Part shown: positions 1-9,580 of the stretch, piece after piece
Numbering within the stretch: the stretch's first letter is position 1
Layout: every line of letters starts with the position of its first letter
DNA from: Flavobacterium jumunjinense
Lineage (GTDB): Bacteria > Bacteroidota > Bacteroidia > Flavobacteriales > Flavobacteriaceae
Assembly: GCF_021650975.2 (NCBI RefSeq)
Contig: NZ_CP091285.1
Location: 2,728,001-2,792,000, forward strand
Reading direction: 5' to 3'
Length of the DNA stretch: 64,000 bases
Made by a program: the position numbers and the translations under genes
The notes under the pieces: model-generated
What the model saw: only the letters and a program-made list of their open reading frames with translations
Told to the model about the DNA's origin: nothing
The model's database searches: none

Positions 1-873
1 TGGCAAGTTTCAGGAAGGAATATATACGGAGATAGTCAAATAACATTTTCACCAAGAGTTCAGCTTTCTTTAAAACCAGATTGGGAAAATGATGTATTGT
101 TTAGAATTTCCGGAGGTATGTATAATCAGCCACCGTTCTATAGAGAGTTAAGAGATTATGATGGAGTAGTGCAACCAAATGTGAAAGCACAAAAATCAAT
201 TCATTTGGTGTTGAGTAGTGACTATAGTTTTAAAATTTGGAACAGACCATTTAAGTTGTTAACAGAAGGTTATTATAAGAATATAACAGATGTTAATGCT
301 TATACTATCGATAATGTTCGAATTCGTTATAGAGCAGATAATAATGCTAAAGCTTATGTTTATGGCTTTGATGCTCGATTGAATGGTGAGTTTGTTCCAG
401 GAACAGAATCATGGTTTAGTTTTGGTTTCTTGAAAACAGAAGAGAATTATAATGATAGAGGCTATATTGCAAGACCAACAGATCAACGATTAAAATTCGG
501 ATTGCTTTTTCAAGATTATATGCCAAATATTCCAAACGTAAAAGTATATTTAAATTTGGTGTATAATACAGGATTACCTGGCGGATCTCCTTCATATGCA
601 GATCCATACGATTTTCAACTACGTTTAAAAGATTATAGAAGAGCCGATACTGGATTTTCTTATGTGTTTAAAGATGAAAAGATTAAATCAGAGAAAAAAT
701 GGTTAGAACCTTTTAGTGAATTATCTTTAGGATTAGAGATTTTTAACCTATTCAATAATCAAAATGCAATTACGAATACTTGGGTTAGAGACGTCTATAC
801 GAAATCACAATATGGAATACCTAACTTTATGACAACCCGAGTTTTTAATGTAAAGTTAATTGCACGTTTGTAG
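1..873 (+). CDS. TonB-dependent outer-membrane receptor, C-terminal part (5' end outside the window)
   Basis: The reading frame is open from base 1, so the gene starts upstream of the window. The visible 290 residues are alternating aromatic and polar beta-strand segments of a 22-strand outer-membrane barrel. They end in a strand of the form RVFNVKLIARL, the usual last strand recognised by BAM. The late motif LGLEIFNLFNNQNAITNTWV is typical of TonB-dependent receptors with an N-terminal carboxypeptidase-like domain in Bacteroidota. Such proteins import large substrates (siderophores, glycans, peptides) with TonB energy. The plug and any SusD partner are not visible, so the substrate cannot be assigned. 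Confidence 0.85.
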   Translation, partial: WQVSGRNIYGDSQITFSPRVQLSLKPDWENDVLFRISGGMYNQPPFYRELRDYDGVVQPNVKAQKSIHLVLSSDYSFKIWNRPFKLLTEGYYKNITDVNAYTIDNVRIRYRADNNAKAYVYGFDARLNGEFVPGTESWFSFGFLKTEENYNDRGYIARPTDQRLKFGLLFQDYMPNIPNVKVYLNLVYNTGLPGGSPSYADPYDFQLRLKDYRRADTGFSYVFKDEKIKSEKKWLEPFSELSLGLEIFNLFNNQNAITNTWVRDVYTKSQYGIPNFMTTRVFNVKLIARL

Positions 874-896
874 TTTAAATGAAATTAAAAAATTAG

Positions 897-904
897 TATA
901 TTTG
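897..904 (+). promoter_or_regulatory. Bacteroidota -7 promoter element (TATATTTG)
   Basis: TATATTTG fits the TAnnTTTG consensus of Bacteroidota sigma-70-type promoters. It lies about 94 bases before the lipoprotein gene starting at 998. No clear TTG -33 box was fixed. Confidence 0.45.
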
Positions 905-997
905 GCTATAATTTTCAAACAATAATTGACTTTTTGAAAAAATCATTGCAGATAAAAGAGAAGTTGAGTTTGAGAGTTTAAAATAAATTTTAGATTT

Positions 998-1720
998 ATG
1001 AGAATCATTTCATGTTATATTCCTTTTTTAGCGATTGCACTTTTAGTAAGTTGTAAAGAGCAAGAAAAACCAACTCCAAAAGTAATTTATGAAGAGGCAA
1101 AAGACAATGTAGAACCAAAAAAGGTTGACTCTACATCTATAAAAATTGCTGATTTACCTATTTTAATGGAAGGAACAAAATTTTTAATTCACCCTGTAGG
1201 AGATATTCGTGTATACGATGATTATAGTAAAGTATACGGTTCAAGTAAGACTAATCAAGTAAGTTATGCTATTTCTAATTATAACCGATTCGAATTGACA
1301 GGATATTTTGAAAATTTGAAATTCCAACACATAGATTCTACTAATGTAAAGCCATTAACGGAAGATAAAATTCAAATTCAGACAGTTACATTCCTAAATA
1401 CAATTGCCGAAAAAGCAAGAAAACAAATTTTAGTATATACATTAGTAGATGATGATACCAATAAAGATGGTAAAATAGATCAAAACGACATTAAATCTTT
1501 ATACTTAAGTAGTGTTGACGGTTCTCGATTTACTAAAATAACAGAACCATTGCAAGAACTAATCGATTGGAATATTATTGAAGCTCAAAACCGTTTGTAT
1601 TTACGTTGTATTGAAGATATAAATAAGAACGGAGCTTTTGATAAAAATGATAAAGTGCATTATCATTTTGTAAACCTTTTAACCGACGAATGGAAAGTTG
1701 AAGAGTATATGCCTATCTAG
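998..1720 (+). CDS. Lipoprotein with EF-hand/dockerin-like calcium loops, function unknown
   Basis: The 240-aa product starts with a lipoprotein signal peptide ending in LVSC (cleavage before Cys19), followed by KEQEK. Two acidic loops near the C-terminus, DTNKDGKIDQND and DINKNGAFDKND, have the DxNxDGxID spacing of EF-hand or dockerin calcium sites. No enzyme domain was recognised. It lies just after a TonB-dependent receptor gene and just before another secreted unknown, so a cell-envelope role is likely but not shown. What is seen: lipobox and calcium-loop motifs. The periplasmic or surface location is inferred. Confidence 0.7.
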   Translation: MRIISCYIPFLAIALLVSCKEQEKPTPKVIYEEAKDNVEPKKVDSTSIKIADLPILMEGTKFLIHPVGDIRVYDDYSKVYGSSKTNQVSYAISNYNRFELTGYFENLKFQHIDSTNVKPLTEDKIQIQTVTFLNTIAEKARKQILVYTLVDDDTNKDGKIDQNDIKSLYLSSVDGSRFTKITEPLQELIDWNIIEAQNRLYLRCIEDINKNGAFDKNDKVHYHFVNLLTDEWKVEEYMPI

Positions 1721-1764
1721 GCTAGAAGTTTTATTATTTCGTAAAACAAGTAAATATTTAAAAT

Positions 1765-2610
1765 TTGAAAAGTATACTGTTTTTGTTATTTATTCCGTTA
1801 GTAGTCTTTTCTCAAGAAAGTTTGTGTGAAAAAACGGTAGCATTATCCGAGCTTTATTATAAAGAAAACTACGAGACATTCTTAGCTGAAATAAGGCAGT
1901 TAAAAGAGGGAGATGAAAATGAGCTTTATTACATTAAAGCAATTGATTTTAATATTGCTTATGCGCTTTTTCAGTTAAATAAACATGAAGAGTCTAAAGC
2001 TGTTTTGCTGCAAGTTTTGAAAAGTGAGAGTGAAGGACCTAAAACCAATTTTAAATGCGATAAAAGTGTTTTTGTAAAAGATTATGAAGTAGAAAACCTT
2101 TTTTTACAAAGTAATGCGACAATTATGCAAAAATCATTGCTTCTGTTGTCAGATATTTATTTTGAGTTGGAAGAATATCAATTAGCTTTAGAGTGTCTTG
2201 AAGAAACAGTTAATAAAACGGATAAGAAAAAATTTTATTGGTGTGGAAATGCTCTTATACGAGATATTCTTCAATACGAGTATAGAAACTTTAGAATACT
2301 AACTGCACTTGATAATATTGAAAAAGCAAATCAATCTGGTATATCAATTTTATTTTTAACTATGAATGAAGATTTAATTAATAAAGTTAAAAGTAATTTG
2401 TTGAAAAAATATTCAATTAGAGAAGTAAAGGATGAGTTCAGGTTTAGAATCCAAAAAATTAAAAAAGGTTTTGTTTTTGTAGCTGGAAATGAAATTGAAA
2501 TCAATTACATAGATTTTTTTCAGTATAAAATTCTAATTTGGAATACTATTGAACTTGATAGAAAAGATGTCTTATATAATAGTTTAGCTTATAGGATATT
2601 GACTAAATAA
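1765..2610 (+). CDS. Secreted protein of unknown function, helical (TPR-like) body
   Basis: 281 residues with a clear signal peptide (KSILFLLFIPLVVFSQ). The only start that keeps the whole signal peptide is a TTG codon at 1765. The body has paired helices with spacing suggestive of tetratricopeptide repeats, for example around YALFQLNKHEESKAVLLQVL and YFELEEYQLALECLEETV, though no confident TPR consensus is present. It follows the calcium-loop lipoprotein by 44 bases and may be co-transcribed. No specific function recognised. Confidence 0.6.
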   Translation: MKSILFLLFIPLVVFSQESLCEKTVALSELYYKENYETFLAEIRQLKEGDENELYYIKAIDFNIAYALFQLNKHEESKAVLLQVLKSESEGPKTNFKCDKSVFVKDYEVENLFLQSNATIMQKSLLLLSDIYFELEEYQLALECLEETVNKTDKKKFYWCGNALIRDILQYEYRNFRILTALDNIEKANQSGISILFLTMNEDLINKVKSNLLKKYSIREVKDEFRFRIQKIKKGFVFVAGNEIEINYIDFFQYKILIWNTIELDRKDVLYNSLAYRILTK

Positions 2611-2624
2611 CTTTCAATCTTCTT

Positions 2625-3326
2625 TTAAATCAAAATATCACTTTCTAAATCCGATTTTTCTATTGAAATAGTATAGCCTAATTTTTTTACCATTTCAGTA
2701 ACTAGATTTTTATACCAATTTTCGCTTTTCGGATGAATATAGACTTTTTCAATTAATTGATTAATGTCAACATCAATTTTTAAGCCATCATTCAATGATA
2801 TTTTAGAAGTACTAACATCGGAAATGATTCTAATTTCCCTTTCATATTGAAAACTTTTACGCTTGAATAAAAATGGAAAAAAAGTATCTTCGAAAGGAAT
2901 ATATTCTTTTTTGTAATCGATATAGTTAACGTTGCCAATATGTTGTTCAAAATGCTTTTCTGCCTTTAAAGCTGTTTTTAATCGCCCAATGGTAGATTGA
3001 ATTGCTAAGCCTTCATTGTTTTTTGTAAAAATTTGCCACATAGCAAAAGACTCATATTCGTTCGCATGCCAACTACTAATAACAACTTTTTCTCTGTGGG
3101 ATTTATAGTAATCTAAAAACTTAGGATTGCTTGCTGCAATTTTCTTAATCTCTTCAAAGGTAGGCTCGGAAAAAGTGCCTTCGTATTGATCTTCAAATTT
3201 ATCAGAGCGAGACATGAATAATTTTTCAGAAAGAAGCATGTCTAAAAACTTAGATAAATCTAAATATTTCCAAACAATAAGGTTGTCATTGTCTGATAGA
3301 CTAATATCTGAGCTATTTATATACAT
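2625..3326 (-). CDS. DUF2971 family protein
   Basis: 233 residues. The opening VWKYLDLSKFLDMLLSEKLF and the later SRSDKFEDQYEGTF, SSWHANEYESFAMWQIF and YEREIRII segments match DUF2971 proteins. These are soluble, widespread and accessory-genome-associated, and have no proven activity. The conserved Trp, Glu and Arg positions suggest an enzyme-like pocket, but this is inference. It has its own probable promoter just upstream on the minus strand and sits apart from the plus-strand genes before it. Confidence 0.75.
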   Translation of the reverse strand: MYINSSDISLSDNDNLIVWKYLDLSKFLDMLLSEKLFMSRSDKFEDQYEGTFSEPTFEEIKKIAASNPKFLDYYKSHREKVVISSWHANEYESFAMWQIFTKNNEGLAIQSTIGRLKTALKAEKHFEQHIGNVNYIDYKKEYIPFEDTFFPFLFKRKSFQYEREIRIISDVSTSKISLNDGLKIDVDINQLIEKVYIHPKSENWYKNLVTEMVKKLGYTISIEKSDLESDILI

Positions 3327-3346
3327 GATTTGAAAATGATGATTCT

Positions 3347-3354
3347 CAAATATA
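3347..3354 (-). promoter_or_regulatory. Bacteroidota -7 element for the DUF2971 gene
   Basis: CAAATATA on the plus strand is TATATTTG on the minus strand, 21 bases before the ATG at 3326. Confidence 0.45.
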
Positions 3355-3379
3355 GTGAATTTTCAGACAAATGGTATAA

Positions 3380-3835
3380 TTAATTGGTTTTTGTCCAAAT
3401 TTCTGTTCTACCCAGTAATGAAAAACCGATATAACCTCTAACTTTTAATTTGTCTCCTTCTTTCTTGATATTGCAACTATATGTTTTTCCAGATTCGGGA
3501 TCATAAATTTTTCCGTTTTCCCAAATACCATCATCTGAATTGTATTCAAAACCCGAAATAATTTGTAAACCTATAATCGGGTTTTTATGTTTGCTTTTGT
3601 CTGGATTTTTATCATCTAGAGCCTTTTCTCCATTTCTAATAGGATTTTGTAGCCAAATAATTTTACCATAATATTTTGAACCCGATTTAAATATTTCAAC
3701 TTTAGCGTTGTCATCTCCAGCTGTAAGCCATTTTCCAATAATAGCATCAGCTTTGTTATTGAAAGCGGTAAACGAACCAAGTGATACGCTTAAAATAAGT
3801 AGTGAAACAATAGTTAAAAAAGGTTTTTTATTCAT
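3380..3835 (-). CDS. DUF2147 family secreted protein
   Basis: 151 residues: signal peptide (IVSLLILSVSLGSFTAFN), then the DUF2147 pattern IGKWLTAGDDNAKVEIF, SKYYGKIIWLQNP, GFEYNSDDGIWENGKIYDP and RGYIGFSLLGRTEIW. Known members are small periplasmic or outer-membrane-associated beta proteins, often linked to lipid or envelope homeostasis, with no defined catalytic activity. It ends the minus-strand run behind the ABC exporter (9-base gap), so co-transcription with it is likely. Confidence 0.85.
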   Translation of the reverse strand: MNKKPFLTIVSLLILSVSLGSFTAFNNKADAIIGKWLTAGDDNAKVEIFKSGSKYYGKIIWLQNPIRNGEKALDDKNPDKSKHKNPIIGLQIISGFEYNSDDGIWENGKIYDPESGKTYSCNIKKEGDKLKVRGYIGFSLLGRTEIWTKTN

Positions 3836-3843
3836 AGTACTAT

Positions 3844-5673
3844 TTATTCAAACGATTGTAGATTCACTAAATTAGCATAGGTGCCATTTTTAGCTAACAG
3901 TTCAATGTGAGACCCTTGTTCTACAATTTGTCCCTTTTGCATTACTATTATTATGTCTGCTTTTTGAATCGTAGAAAGTCGATGAGCAATAACAATTGAA
4001 GTTCTGTTTTGCATCATGTTTTCAAGAGCTACTTGTACTAACTTCTCACTTTCTGTATCTAATGCAGAAGTAGCTTCGTCTAAAATCATAATTGGAGGAT
4101 TTTTTAGCACTGCACGAGCAATAGATAAACGTTGTTTTTGTCCACCAGATAATTTCCCGCCAGCATCACCAATATTAGTTTCTATTCCATCTGCTAAATC
4201 TTTTACAAACTCGTATGCATTGGCAATTTTTAATGCCTCAATAATTTCTTCATCTGTAGCATTTGGTTTACCAATAAGTATATTGTTTTTTATAGAATCA
4301 TTAAATAAAATAGAGTCTTGAGTTACTAATCCCATTAAACCACGAAGCGCATGCATGTCCCAATCTTTAATTGAAACACCATCAATTTTTATAGTACCAT
4401 CTTGTATGTCATAAAAACGAGTTAGTAAATTTGCAATTGTACTTTTTCCACTACCAGATTGACCAACTAATGCTACCATTTTTCCTTTAGGGATATCGAG
4501 TGAAAAGTTCTTTAAAACTTTTTCTTCTTGATAAGCAAAATTGATTTTTGAAATTGATATTTTATCTTCAAAAGATTTTTTTATAAATGCATTTTCTTTT
4601 GATGTAATTGTGTTTTCTTGTTCTAGAATTTCTAAAACTCTATCTGCAGCAGCCATCGAAGACTTAAGTGTATAATTCGCTTTGGAGATTGCTTTTGCAG
4701 GAGTTAAAATACCATAAGCTAATAGCATATAACCTATGAAATCAGTTCCTTTTAAGGATTGGTCAATTAAGACCATTTTTCCACCATACCATAATAACGT
4801 TGCAATAACTACAATCCCTAAAAACTCACTTAGAGGGGAGGCAATGTTGTTTCTATTTAATAAACTATTAGAAAAACGATATAATTTATTGGCAGAATCT
4901 GTAAATTTATTTTTGAAGTTGTCTTCAGAATTATAACTTTTAATTACTTTTAAACCGGATAAAGTTTCATCAAGAATTGAAAGAAAAATTCCAGACTCTT
5001 GTTGCACTTTACCCGATTTACGTTTTAAGCTTTTTCCTAATTTAGAAATTATTATCCCAGACAGAGGAATGAAAACCATCACAAAAATGGTTAACTCAAC
5101 ACTCATGGTAAACATTATTATTAACGTAATAATAATTGTTAATGGTTCTTTAAATATGATTTCAAGAATGGATAAAAATGAAAATTGTACTTCTCCTACA
5201 TCATTGGTTAAGCGTACCATTACATCGCCACGACGCTTTTCGGAATAAAAACCAAGAGGTAAGTGAATTACTTTTTTATATAATGCAATTCGTAAATCTC
5301 GAAGCGTTCCATTTCTTAAAAAAGTAACATTGTAAACAGCTAAATAGTTGAAAATGTTTTTTAATAAAAAAGTAGAAATAACTAATGCTATCATGATAAG
5401 CAATGCGTTTTCTGGACTAGATGCTTTTGCTGTAGTAATACTGTAATCTAGATAGTTTTTTAAAAAGTTTTTAAGTTCAAATATAGAGGTGTAAACAGGT
5501 TTTTCAAAGACTTTATTCGTAGTGCCAAACATTACGTCTAACATCGGTATTAGCATTACAAATGACAAAGCATTAAATAATGCATACAAGATATTGAAAA
5601 AGATGTTAAGAAATGCAAATCGTTTATAGGGAAGTGCAAACTTTAGAATTTTGTAAAATGTGCTTTTTTTCAT
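3844..5673 (-). CDS. MsbA-like ABC exporter, fused permease and ATPase
   Basis: 609 residues. About 330 residues of transmembrane domain (six segments, first around FAFLNIFFNILYALFNALSF) are followed by the nucleotide-binding domain: Walker A GQSGSGKS, Q-loop VTQDSILF, signature LSGGQKQRLS, Walker B IMILDEATSALD, and H-loop IAHRLST. This half-transporter forms homodimers in the inner membrane and flips lipids or exports hydrophobic compounds; lipid A flipping (MsbA) is the commonest role but is not proven here. Its start is one base from the stop of the phosphoglucomutase gene upstream, so the two form an operon. Confidence 0.93.
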   Translation of the reverse strand: MKKSTFYKILKFALPYKRFAFLNIFFNILYALFNALSFVMLIPMLDVMFGTTNKVFEKPVYTSIFELKNFLKNYLDYSITTAKASSPENALLIMIALVISTFLLKNIFNYLAVYNVTFLRNGTLRDLRIALYKKVIHLPLGFYSEKRRGDVMVRLTNDVGEVQFSFLSILEIIFKEPLTIIITLIIMFTMSVELTIFVMVFIPLSGIIISKLGKSLKRKSGKVQQESGIFLSILDETLSGLKVIKSYNSEDNFKNKFTDSANKLYRFSNSLLNRNNIASPLSEFLGIVVIATLLWYGGKMVLIDQSLKGTDFIGYMLLAYGILTPAKAISKANYTLKSSMAAADRVLEILEQENTITSKENAFIKKSFEDKISISKINFAYQEEKVLKNFSLDIPKGKMVALVGQSGSGKSTIANLLTRFYDIQDGTIKIDGVSIKDWDMHALRGLMGLVTQDSILFNDSIKNNILIGKPNATDEEIIEALKIANAYEFVKDLADGIETNIGDAGGKLSGGQKQRLSIARAVLKNPPIMILDEATSALDTESEKLVQVALENMMQNRTSIVIAHRLSTIQKADIIIVMQKGQIVEQGSHIELLAKNGTYANLVNLQSFE

Positions 5674-7401
5674 TTAGTTCAATTGCATCTCAGCAATAAT
5701 ATTTTTAATTTTAATATCGAGCTCTTGCTCAATGATATTGTACGCTTCAATTGAAGGTAATTCTGCATTTACACTGAAATAGAATTTAATTTTAGGTTCA
5801 GTACCACTTGGTCTTGCACAAATTTTACTACCATCTTCTAAATAATAAATCAACACATTCGATTTTGGAATGGTAATGTCATACGATTCATTACTCATTA
5901 AATCTAATGCTTTCGAACTTTGGTAATCTTCAATACACACTACACGTTGTCCGTTTATTTCTTTTAAAGGGTTTTCTCGTAAATCTACCATCATTTGTTT
6001 GATTTCATTAGCTCCTTCAATGCCTCTTTTTGTTATTGAAATTAAGTGTTCTTTATAAAATCCAAAATCCAATGATAAATTAACTAATTCTCTAAAAATT
6101 GAACTTCCTGCAGCTTTTGCTTGTGCAGCAATTTCGCAAACTAATAAAATAGCACCAACAGCATCTTTGTCCCTAACGGCATCACCAATCATAAAACCAA
6201 AACTTTCTTCACCACCTCCGATGAATTGTTGACTAGGGAAATCTTTAATGAATTTTGCAATCCATTTGAATCCAGTTAATCCAACTTTACATTCAATACC
6301 ATAAGCAGATGCTAGTTCAAGCATTAAAGGAGTTGATACAATAGTCGAGCCAATGAATTCATTTTCTGTTAATTTGTCAGCTCTCTTCCATTGTTCTAAT
6401 AGAAAAGCTGTCATAATTACCATAGATTGATTCCCATTAAGTAATTTCATCTTCCCATCTAAATCTCGTACAGCAACACCAAGTCTATCGCTGTCTGGAT
6501 CTGTTCCAACAACAATATCTGCATTGATTTTTTCGGCTAATTCTAAAGCCATAGTTAGCGCTTCAGGTTCTTCAGGGTTTGGAGATTTAACCGTTGGGAA
6601 ATTTCCGTCGGGTTGCTCTTGTTCTGGAACAATGTTAACATCTTTGTAGCCTGCTTTTTCTAAAACATTTGGAATAGATTTTATAGATGTTCCGTGAAGA
6701 GGAGTATAGACAATTTTTAAACTGTCTTTTGCAGTTTGTGGTGTGTTAAAGCTTGCATTGTCTACAGTAGATTGCCAAAAGGCTTCATCTACTTCTCTGT
6801 CTATATATTTAATAAGGTTTTCGTTTCCTTCGAAATTAATGTCGCTATATTGTAGGCTTTCAATGATTTGTATGATTTCTCCATCTTGAGGAGGAACTAA
6901 TTGACCACCATCTTGCCAGTACACTTTGTATCCGTTGTATTCTGGTGGGTTATGTGAAGCTGTTAAAACAATACCTGCATGGCAATTTAAATGACGAACA
7001 GCAAAAGATAACTCTGGAGTTGGTCTTAATTCTGAAAAAAGATAAACTTTAATACCATTTGCAGAAAAAACATTGGCAACAACTTTAGCAAGTGTATCGC
7101 TGTTATGACGGCAATCATAGGCAATTGCTACTTTTAGTTCTTCACCAGCAAAGACTTTTTTTAAATAATTAGACAATCCTTGTGTGTTTTTACCAAGTGT
7201 GTATTGATTGATTCGGTTGGTACCGACACCCATTATACCTCTCATTCCACCTGTTCCAAATTCAAGATTTTTATAAAAAGAATCTTCTAGCTCTTTTGGA
7301 GCGCTGGTCATCATTTTAGTAATAACATCTTGTGTTTTTGAATCGAACACAGGAGTTAACCATACGTTAACTTTGTCTAATATTTGTTTGTCTATGTGCA
7401 T
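5674..7401 (-). CDS. Phosphoglucomutase/phosphomannomutase family enzyme
   Basis: 575 residues of the alpha-D-phosphohexomutase family. It shows the catalytic phosphoserine loop TASHNPPEYNGYKVYW, the metal loop GTDPDSDRLGVAV, the sugar-binding GGEESFGFM and the phosphate-binding RPSGTEPKIKFY. It would interconvert glucose-1-P and glucose-6-P (or mannose/phosphopentose equivalents), feeding sugar-nucleotide synthesis. The length fits the two-activity PGM/PMM type with an N-terminal extension. The neighbouring glycosyltransferase and lipid-type exporter suit envelope glycan supply. Confidence 0.93.
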   Translation of the reverse strand: MHIDKQILDKVNVWLTPVFDSKTQDVITKMMTSAPKELEDSFYKNLEFGTGGMRGIMGVGTNRINQYTLGKNTQGLSNYLKKVFAGEELKVAIAYDCRHNSDTLAKVVANVFSANGIKVYLFSELRPTPELSFAVRHLNCHAGIVLTASHNPPEYNGYKVYWQDGGQLVPPQDGEIIQIIESLQYSDINFEGNENLIKYIDREVDEAFWQSTVDNASFNTPQTAKDSLKIVYTPLHGTSIKSIPNVLEKAGYKDVNIVPEQEQPDGNFPTVKSPNPEEPEALTMALELAEKINADIVVGTDPDSDRLGVAVRDLDGKMKLLNGNQSMVIMTAFLLEQWKRADKLTENEFIGSTIVSTPLMLELASAYGIECKVGLTGFKWIAKFIKDFPSQQFIGGGEESFGFMIGDAVRDKDAVGAILLVCEIAAQAKAAGSSIFRELVNLSLDFGFYKEHLISITKRGIEGANEIKQMMVDLRENPLKEINGQRVVCIEDYQSSKALDLMSNESYDITIPKSNVLIYYLEDGSKICARPSGTEPKIKFYFSVNAELPSIEAYNIIEQELDIKIKNIIAEMQLN

Positions 7402-7501
7402 AATATTTTTTTTTGGTATATTAATTTATCTTGGTTAATAGCAAGATTTATTTACCATTTTAGCTTCATTTTTTTAACCTATACTGAAAAAACGGTTTGT
7501 T

Positions 7502-8446
7502 TTATTCAATTGTTTTGGAAATTTTATATCGTTCTTCGTTGTTTTTTGTTCTTAAAATAATTTCACCTAAAAAGCCAGCTAAGAATAACTGAGTTCCTAG
7601 AATCATACTTGCAAGAGCAATGTAGAATTGTGGTCTGCTCGTAATTAGCCTAGACTTTGTGTGTATGAAAAGTTTATCTACTCCTAAATAGAGAGCAAGG
7701 CAAAAACCAATTATAAACATTATGGAGCCTAATAGACCGAACAGATGCATTGGTCGTTTACCAAATTTAGACAAAAACCAGATAGTAATCAAGTCTAAAA
7801 AGCCATTTATAAAACGATTTATTCCGAATTTAGAATTTCCGTATTTTCTAGCTTGATGGATTACAACTTTTTCACCAATTTTACTGAAACCTGCATTTTT
7901 TGCTAAAACAGGAATGTAGCGATGCATTTCTCCAGAAACTTCAATGTTTTTAACTACTTCATTTCTATAGGCTTTAAGCCCGCAATTAAAATCGTTTAGC
8001 TTAACGCCAGAAGTTTTTCTTGCAGCCCAATTGAAAAGTTTCGAAGGAATATTTTTAAAAACTACAGAATCAAAACGTTTCTTTTTCCAACCAGAAATTA
8101 AATCAAAGTTATCAGTAATGATTAAATTGTATAATTCTGGGATTTCATCAGGACTATCTTGTAAATCGGCATCCATGGTGATAACAACATCACCTTTTGC
8201 TTTTGCAAAACCTGCATGAAGAGCTTGACTCTTGCCGTAATTTTTAAGAAAGCGAATACCCTTAACATTAGTATTGTCTTGCGAAAGTTGTTCAATAGTA
8301 TGCCAAGAAGCGTCTGTGCTTCCGTCGTCTATGAACAGTATTTCATAAGAAAAGTTATGACTAGTCATAACTTTCACAATCCAATTGTGTAATTCGGGCA
8401 ACGATTCTTCTTCGTTTAATAAGGGAATAACTATGGATAAATTCAT
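7502..8446 (-). CDS. Membrane-anchored family 2 glycosyltransferase (DPM1/ArnC-like)
   Basis: 314 residues. The GT-A domain begins SIVIPLLNEEESLPEL and carries FIDDGSTD, the DxD-like TMDADLQDSP and a GLKAYR motif. Two C-terminal transmembrane segments (about residues 230-255 and 270-295) follow, as in polyprenyl-phosphate hexose synthases. It likely moves a sugar from a nucleotide donor to undecaprenyl phosphate at the inner membrane. Its ATG abuts the stop of the DUF4199 gene (8447), so they share a transcript. Confidence 0.92.
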   Translation of the reverse strand: MNLSIVIPLLNEEESLPELHNWIVKVMTSHNFSYEILFIDDGSTDASWHTIEQLSQDNTNVKGIRFLKNYGKSQALHAGFAKAKGDVVITMDADLQDSPDEIPELYNLIITDNFDLISGWKKKRFDSVVFKNIPSKLFNWAARKTSGVKLNDFNCGLKAYRNEVVKNIEVSGEMHRYIPVLAKNAGFSKIGEKVVIHQARKYGNSKFGINRFINGFLDLITIWFLSKFGKRPMHLFGLLGSIMFIIGFCLALYLGVDKLFIHTKSRLITSRPQFYIALASMILGTQLFLAGFLGEIILRTKNNEERYKISKTIE

Positions 8447-8977
8447 TTAGAATTGTTCTTGTGTTTTGCTTTTGAAAATAGCTGCTAAAATTAAACCAAA
8501 AATAGCACTAAAAAGTATGCTAAATACTGAGCCTTTTATTTGTGGAATAATATCAAATTGTTTTTGTTCTTCCATTTTAGCAACAGCTTCTTTAATTGCA
8601 GATGTAGGAGTATTGAATTTTTTAAGCATATCTACTTGAAATTCAATTAAGTTTTCTTGAATTACATCTTTTGCCTCAATATCAATAAAGTTAAATAATA
8701 TAATATTAAAAATGACAGATATTGCAATTCCTATAACTGCAGATAAAAAATAAGTAGTGAAAGCTTCTTTGAAAGGAAAAATTCCATTAAGCTCTTTCTT
8801 TGTTTTTGAAAGTAAATAAACACCAATACCAATATAAAGTACAATGCTTAAAACACCGATCCACCAAGCAGTGAAAAGCTTTAAATCAATTAAATACATA
8901 GTTGATGTAATTAATATTGATATGACTCCTGTTAGTATTCCAAAAGTTATTGAATTTTTTTTAGTAATTTCGTTCAT
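8447..8977 (-). CDS. DUF4199 family membrane protein
   Basis: 176 residues with four hydrophobic segments (about residues 13-30, 36-54, 72-95 and 149-168) and a long soluble loop between the third and fourth. The order FGILTGVISIL..., FPFKEAFTTYFLSAVIGI, and a C-terminal anchor match DUF4199, a Bacteroidota-specific membrane family of unknown function. In this phylum the gene usually lies directly before a DPM1-like glycosyltransferase, exactly as here. It may support that enzyme; this rests on context only. Confidence 0.85.
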   Translation of the reverse strand: MNEITKKNSITFGILTGVISILITSTMYLIDLKLFTAWWIGVLSIVLYIGIGVYLLSKTKKELNGIFPFKEAFTTYFLSAVIGIAISVIFNIILFNFIDIEAKDVIQENLIEFQVDMLKKFNTPTSAIKEAVAKMEEQKQFDIIPQIKGSVFSILFSAIFGLILAAIFKSKTQEQF

Positions 8978-9000
8978 GGTTAGTTTGTTTTAATAGTTTA

Positions 9001-9008
9001 CAAATATA
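9001..9008 (-). promoter_or_regulatory. Bacteroidota -7 element for the DUF4199/glycosyltransferase operon
   Basis: CAAATATA on the plus strand (TATATTTG on the minus), 24 bases before the ATG at 8977. Confidence 0.5.
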
Positions 9009-9066
9009 GAAATAATAAAGTTTGTCTTTAATTAGTATCAAAAAATAAAAAAAGTTACAGGAATGT

Positions 9067-9095
9067 TTGTAAATTAAAAATTTAGTGTAAATTTG
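9067..9095 (+). promoter_or_regulatory. Promoter of rpmE2
   Basis: TTG at 9067-9069 and TAAATTTG at 9088-9095, separated by 18 bases, make a good Bacteroidota -33/-7 pair. A 5' leader of about 110 bases follows before the L31 gene. Confidence 0.6.
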
Positions 9096-9210
9096 CACTC
9101 TGAAAATAAAAGATTATAAACGAAAAGGTTATAGAGTGTTTACACCTTTTTTAATAAAATAAAAAAGCCGCGGAGCAATTTATAATCACAAATAAAAAAA
9201 GATTTACAAG

Positions 9211-9465
9211 ATGCAAAAAGGAATTCACCCAGAAAATTACAGATTAGTAGCTTTCAAAGACATGTCTAACGAAGATGTATTTATTACAAAATCGACAGTA
9301 GAAACTAAAGAAACAATTGAGCACGAAGGTGTAGAATATCCAGTTTTCAAAATGGAGATTTCTCGTACTTCTCACCCTTTTTACACAGGTAAATCGAAAC
9401 TTATCGATACTGCAGGACGTATTGATAAATTCAAAACTAAATATGCTAAATTCGATAAAAAATAA
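9211..9465 (+). CDS. rpmE2: 50S ribosomal protein L31, type B
   Basis: 84 residues beginning [20 protein letters not shown] and ending in [11 protein letters not shown], which is the type-B L31 pattern. It lacks the four zinc-binding cysteines of type A. It is part of the large ribosomal subunit at the central protuberance/intersubunit bridge. A strong promoter precedes it and a clear terminator follows, so it is a single-gene unit. Confidence 0.97.
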   Translation: MQKGIHPENYRLVAFKDMSNEDVFITKSTVETKETIEHEGVEYPVFKMEISRTSHPFYTGKSKLIDTAGRIDKFKTKYAKFDKK

Positions 9466-9483
9466 TCGAATCTTATCAAAATA

Positions 9484-9514
9484 TAAAAAACCTTCCAAAT
9501 TGGAAGGTTTTTTT
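9484..9514 (+). terminator. Rho-independent terminator after rpmE2
   Basis: Stem AACCTTCCAA / TTGGAAGGTT with a minimal loop and a T run, 20 bases after the L31 stop. Confidence 0.9.
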
Positions 9515-9550
9515 ATGCCTTTACTTTTCTATATTTACTTTCAAACTTTG

Positions 9551-9558
9551 TAACTTTG
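9551..9558 (+). promoter_or_regulatory. Bacteroidota -7 element before the GlmU-like gene
   Basis: TAACTTTG, 22 bases before the ATG at 9581. Confidence 0.5.
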
Positions 9559-9580
9559 AGGCTTTCAAATTAAAATAATT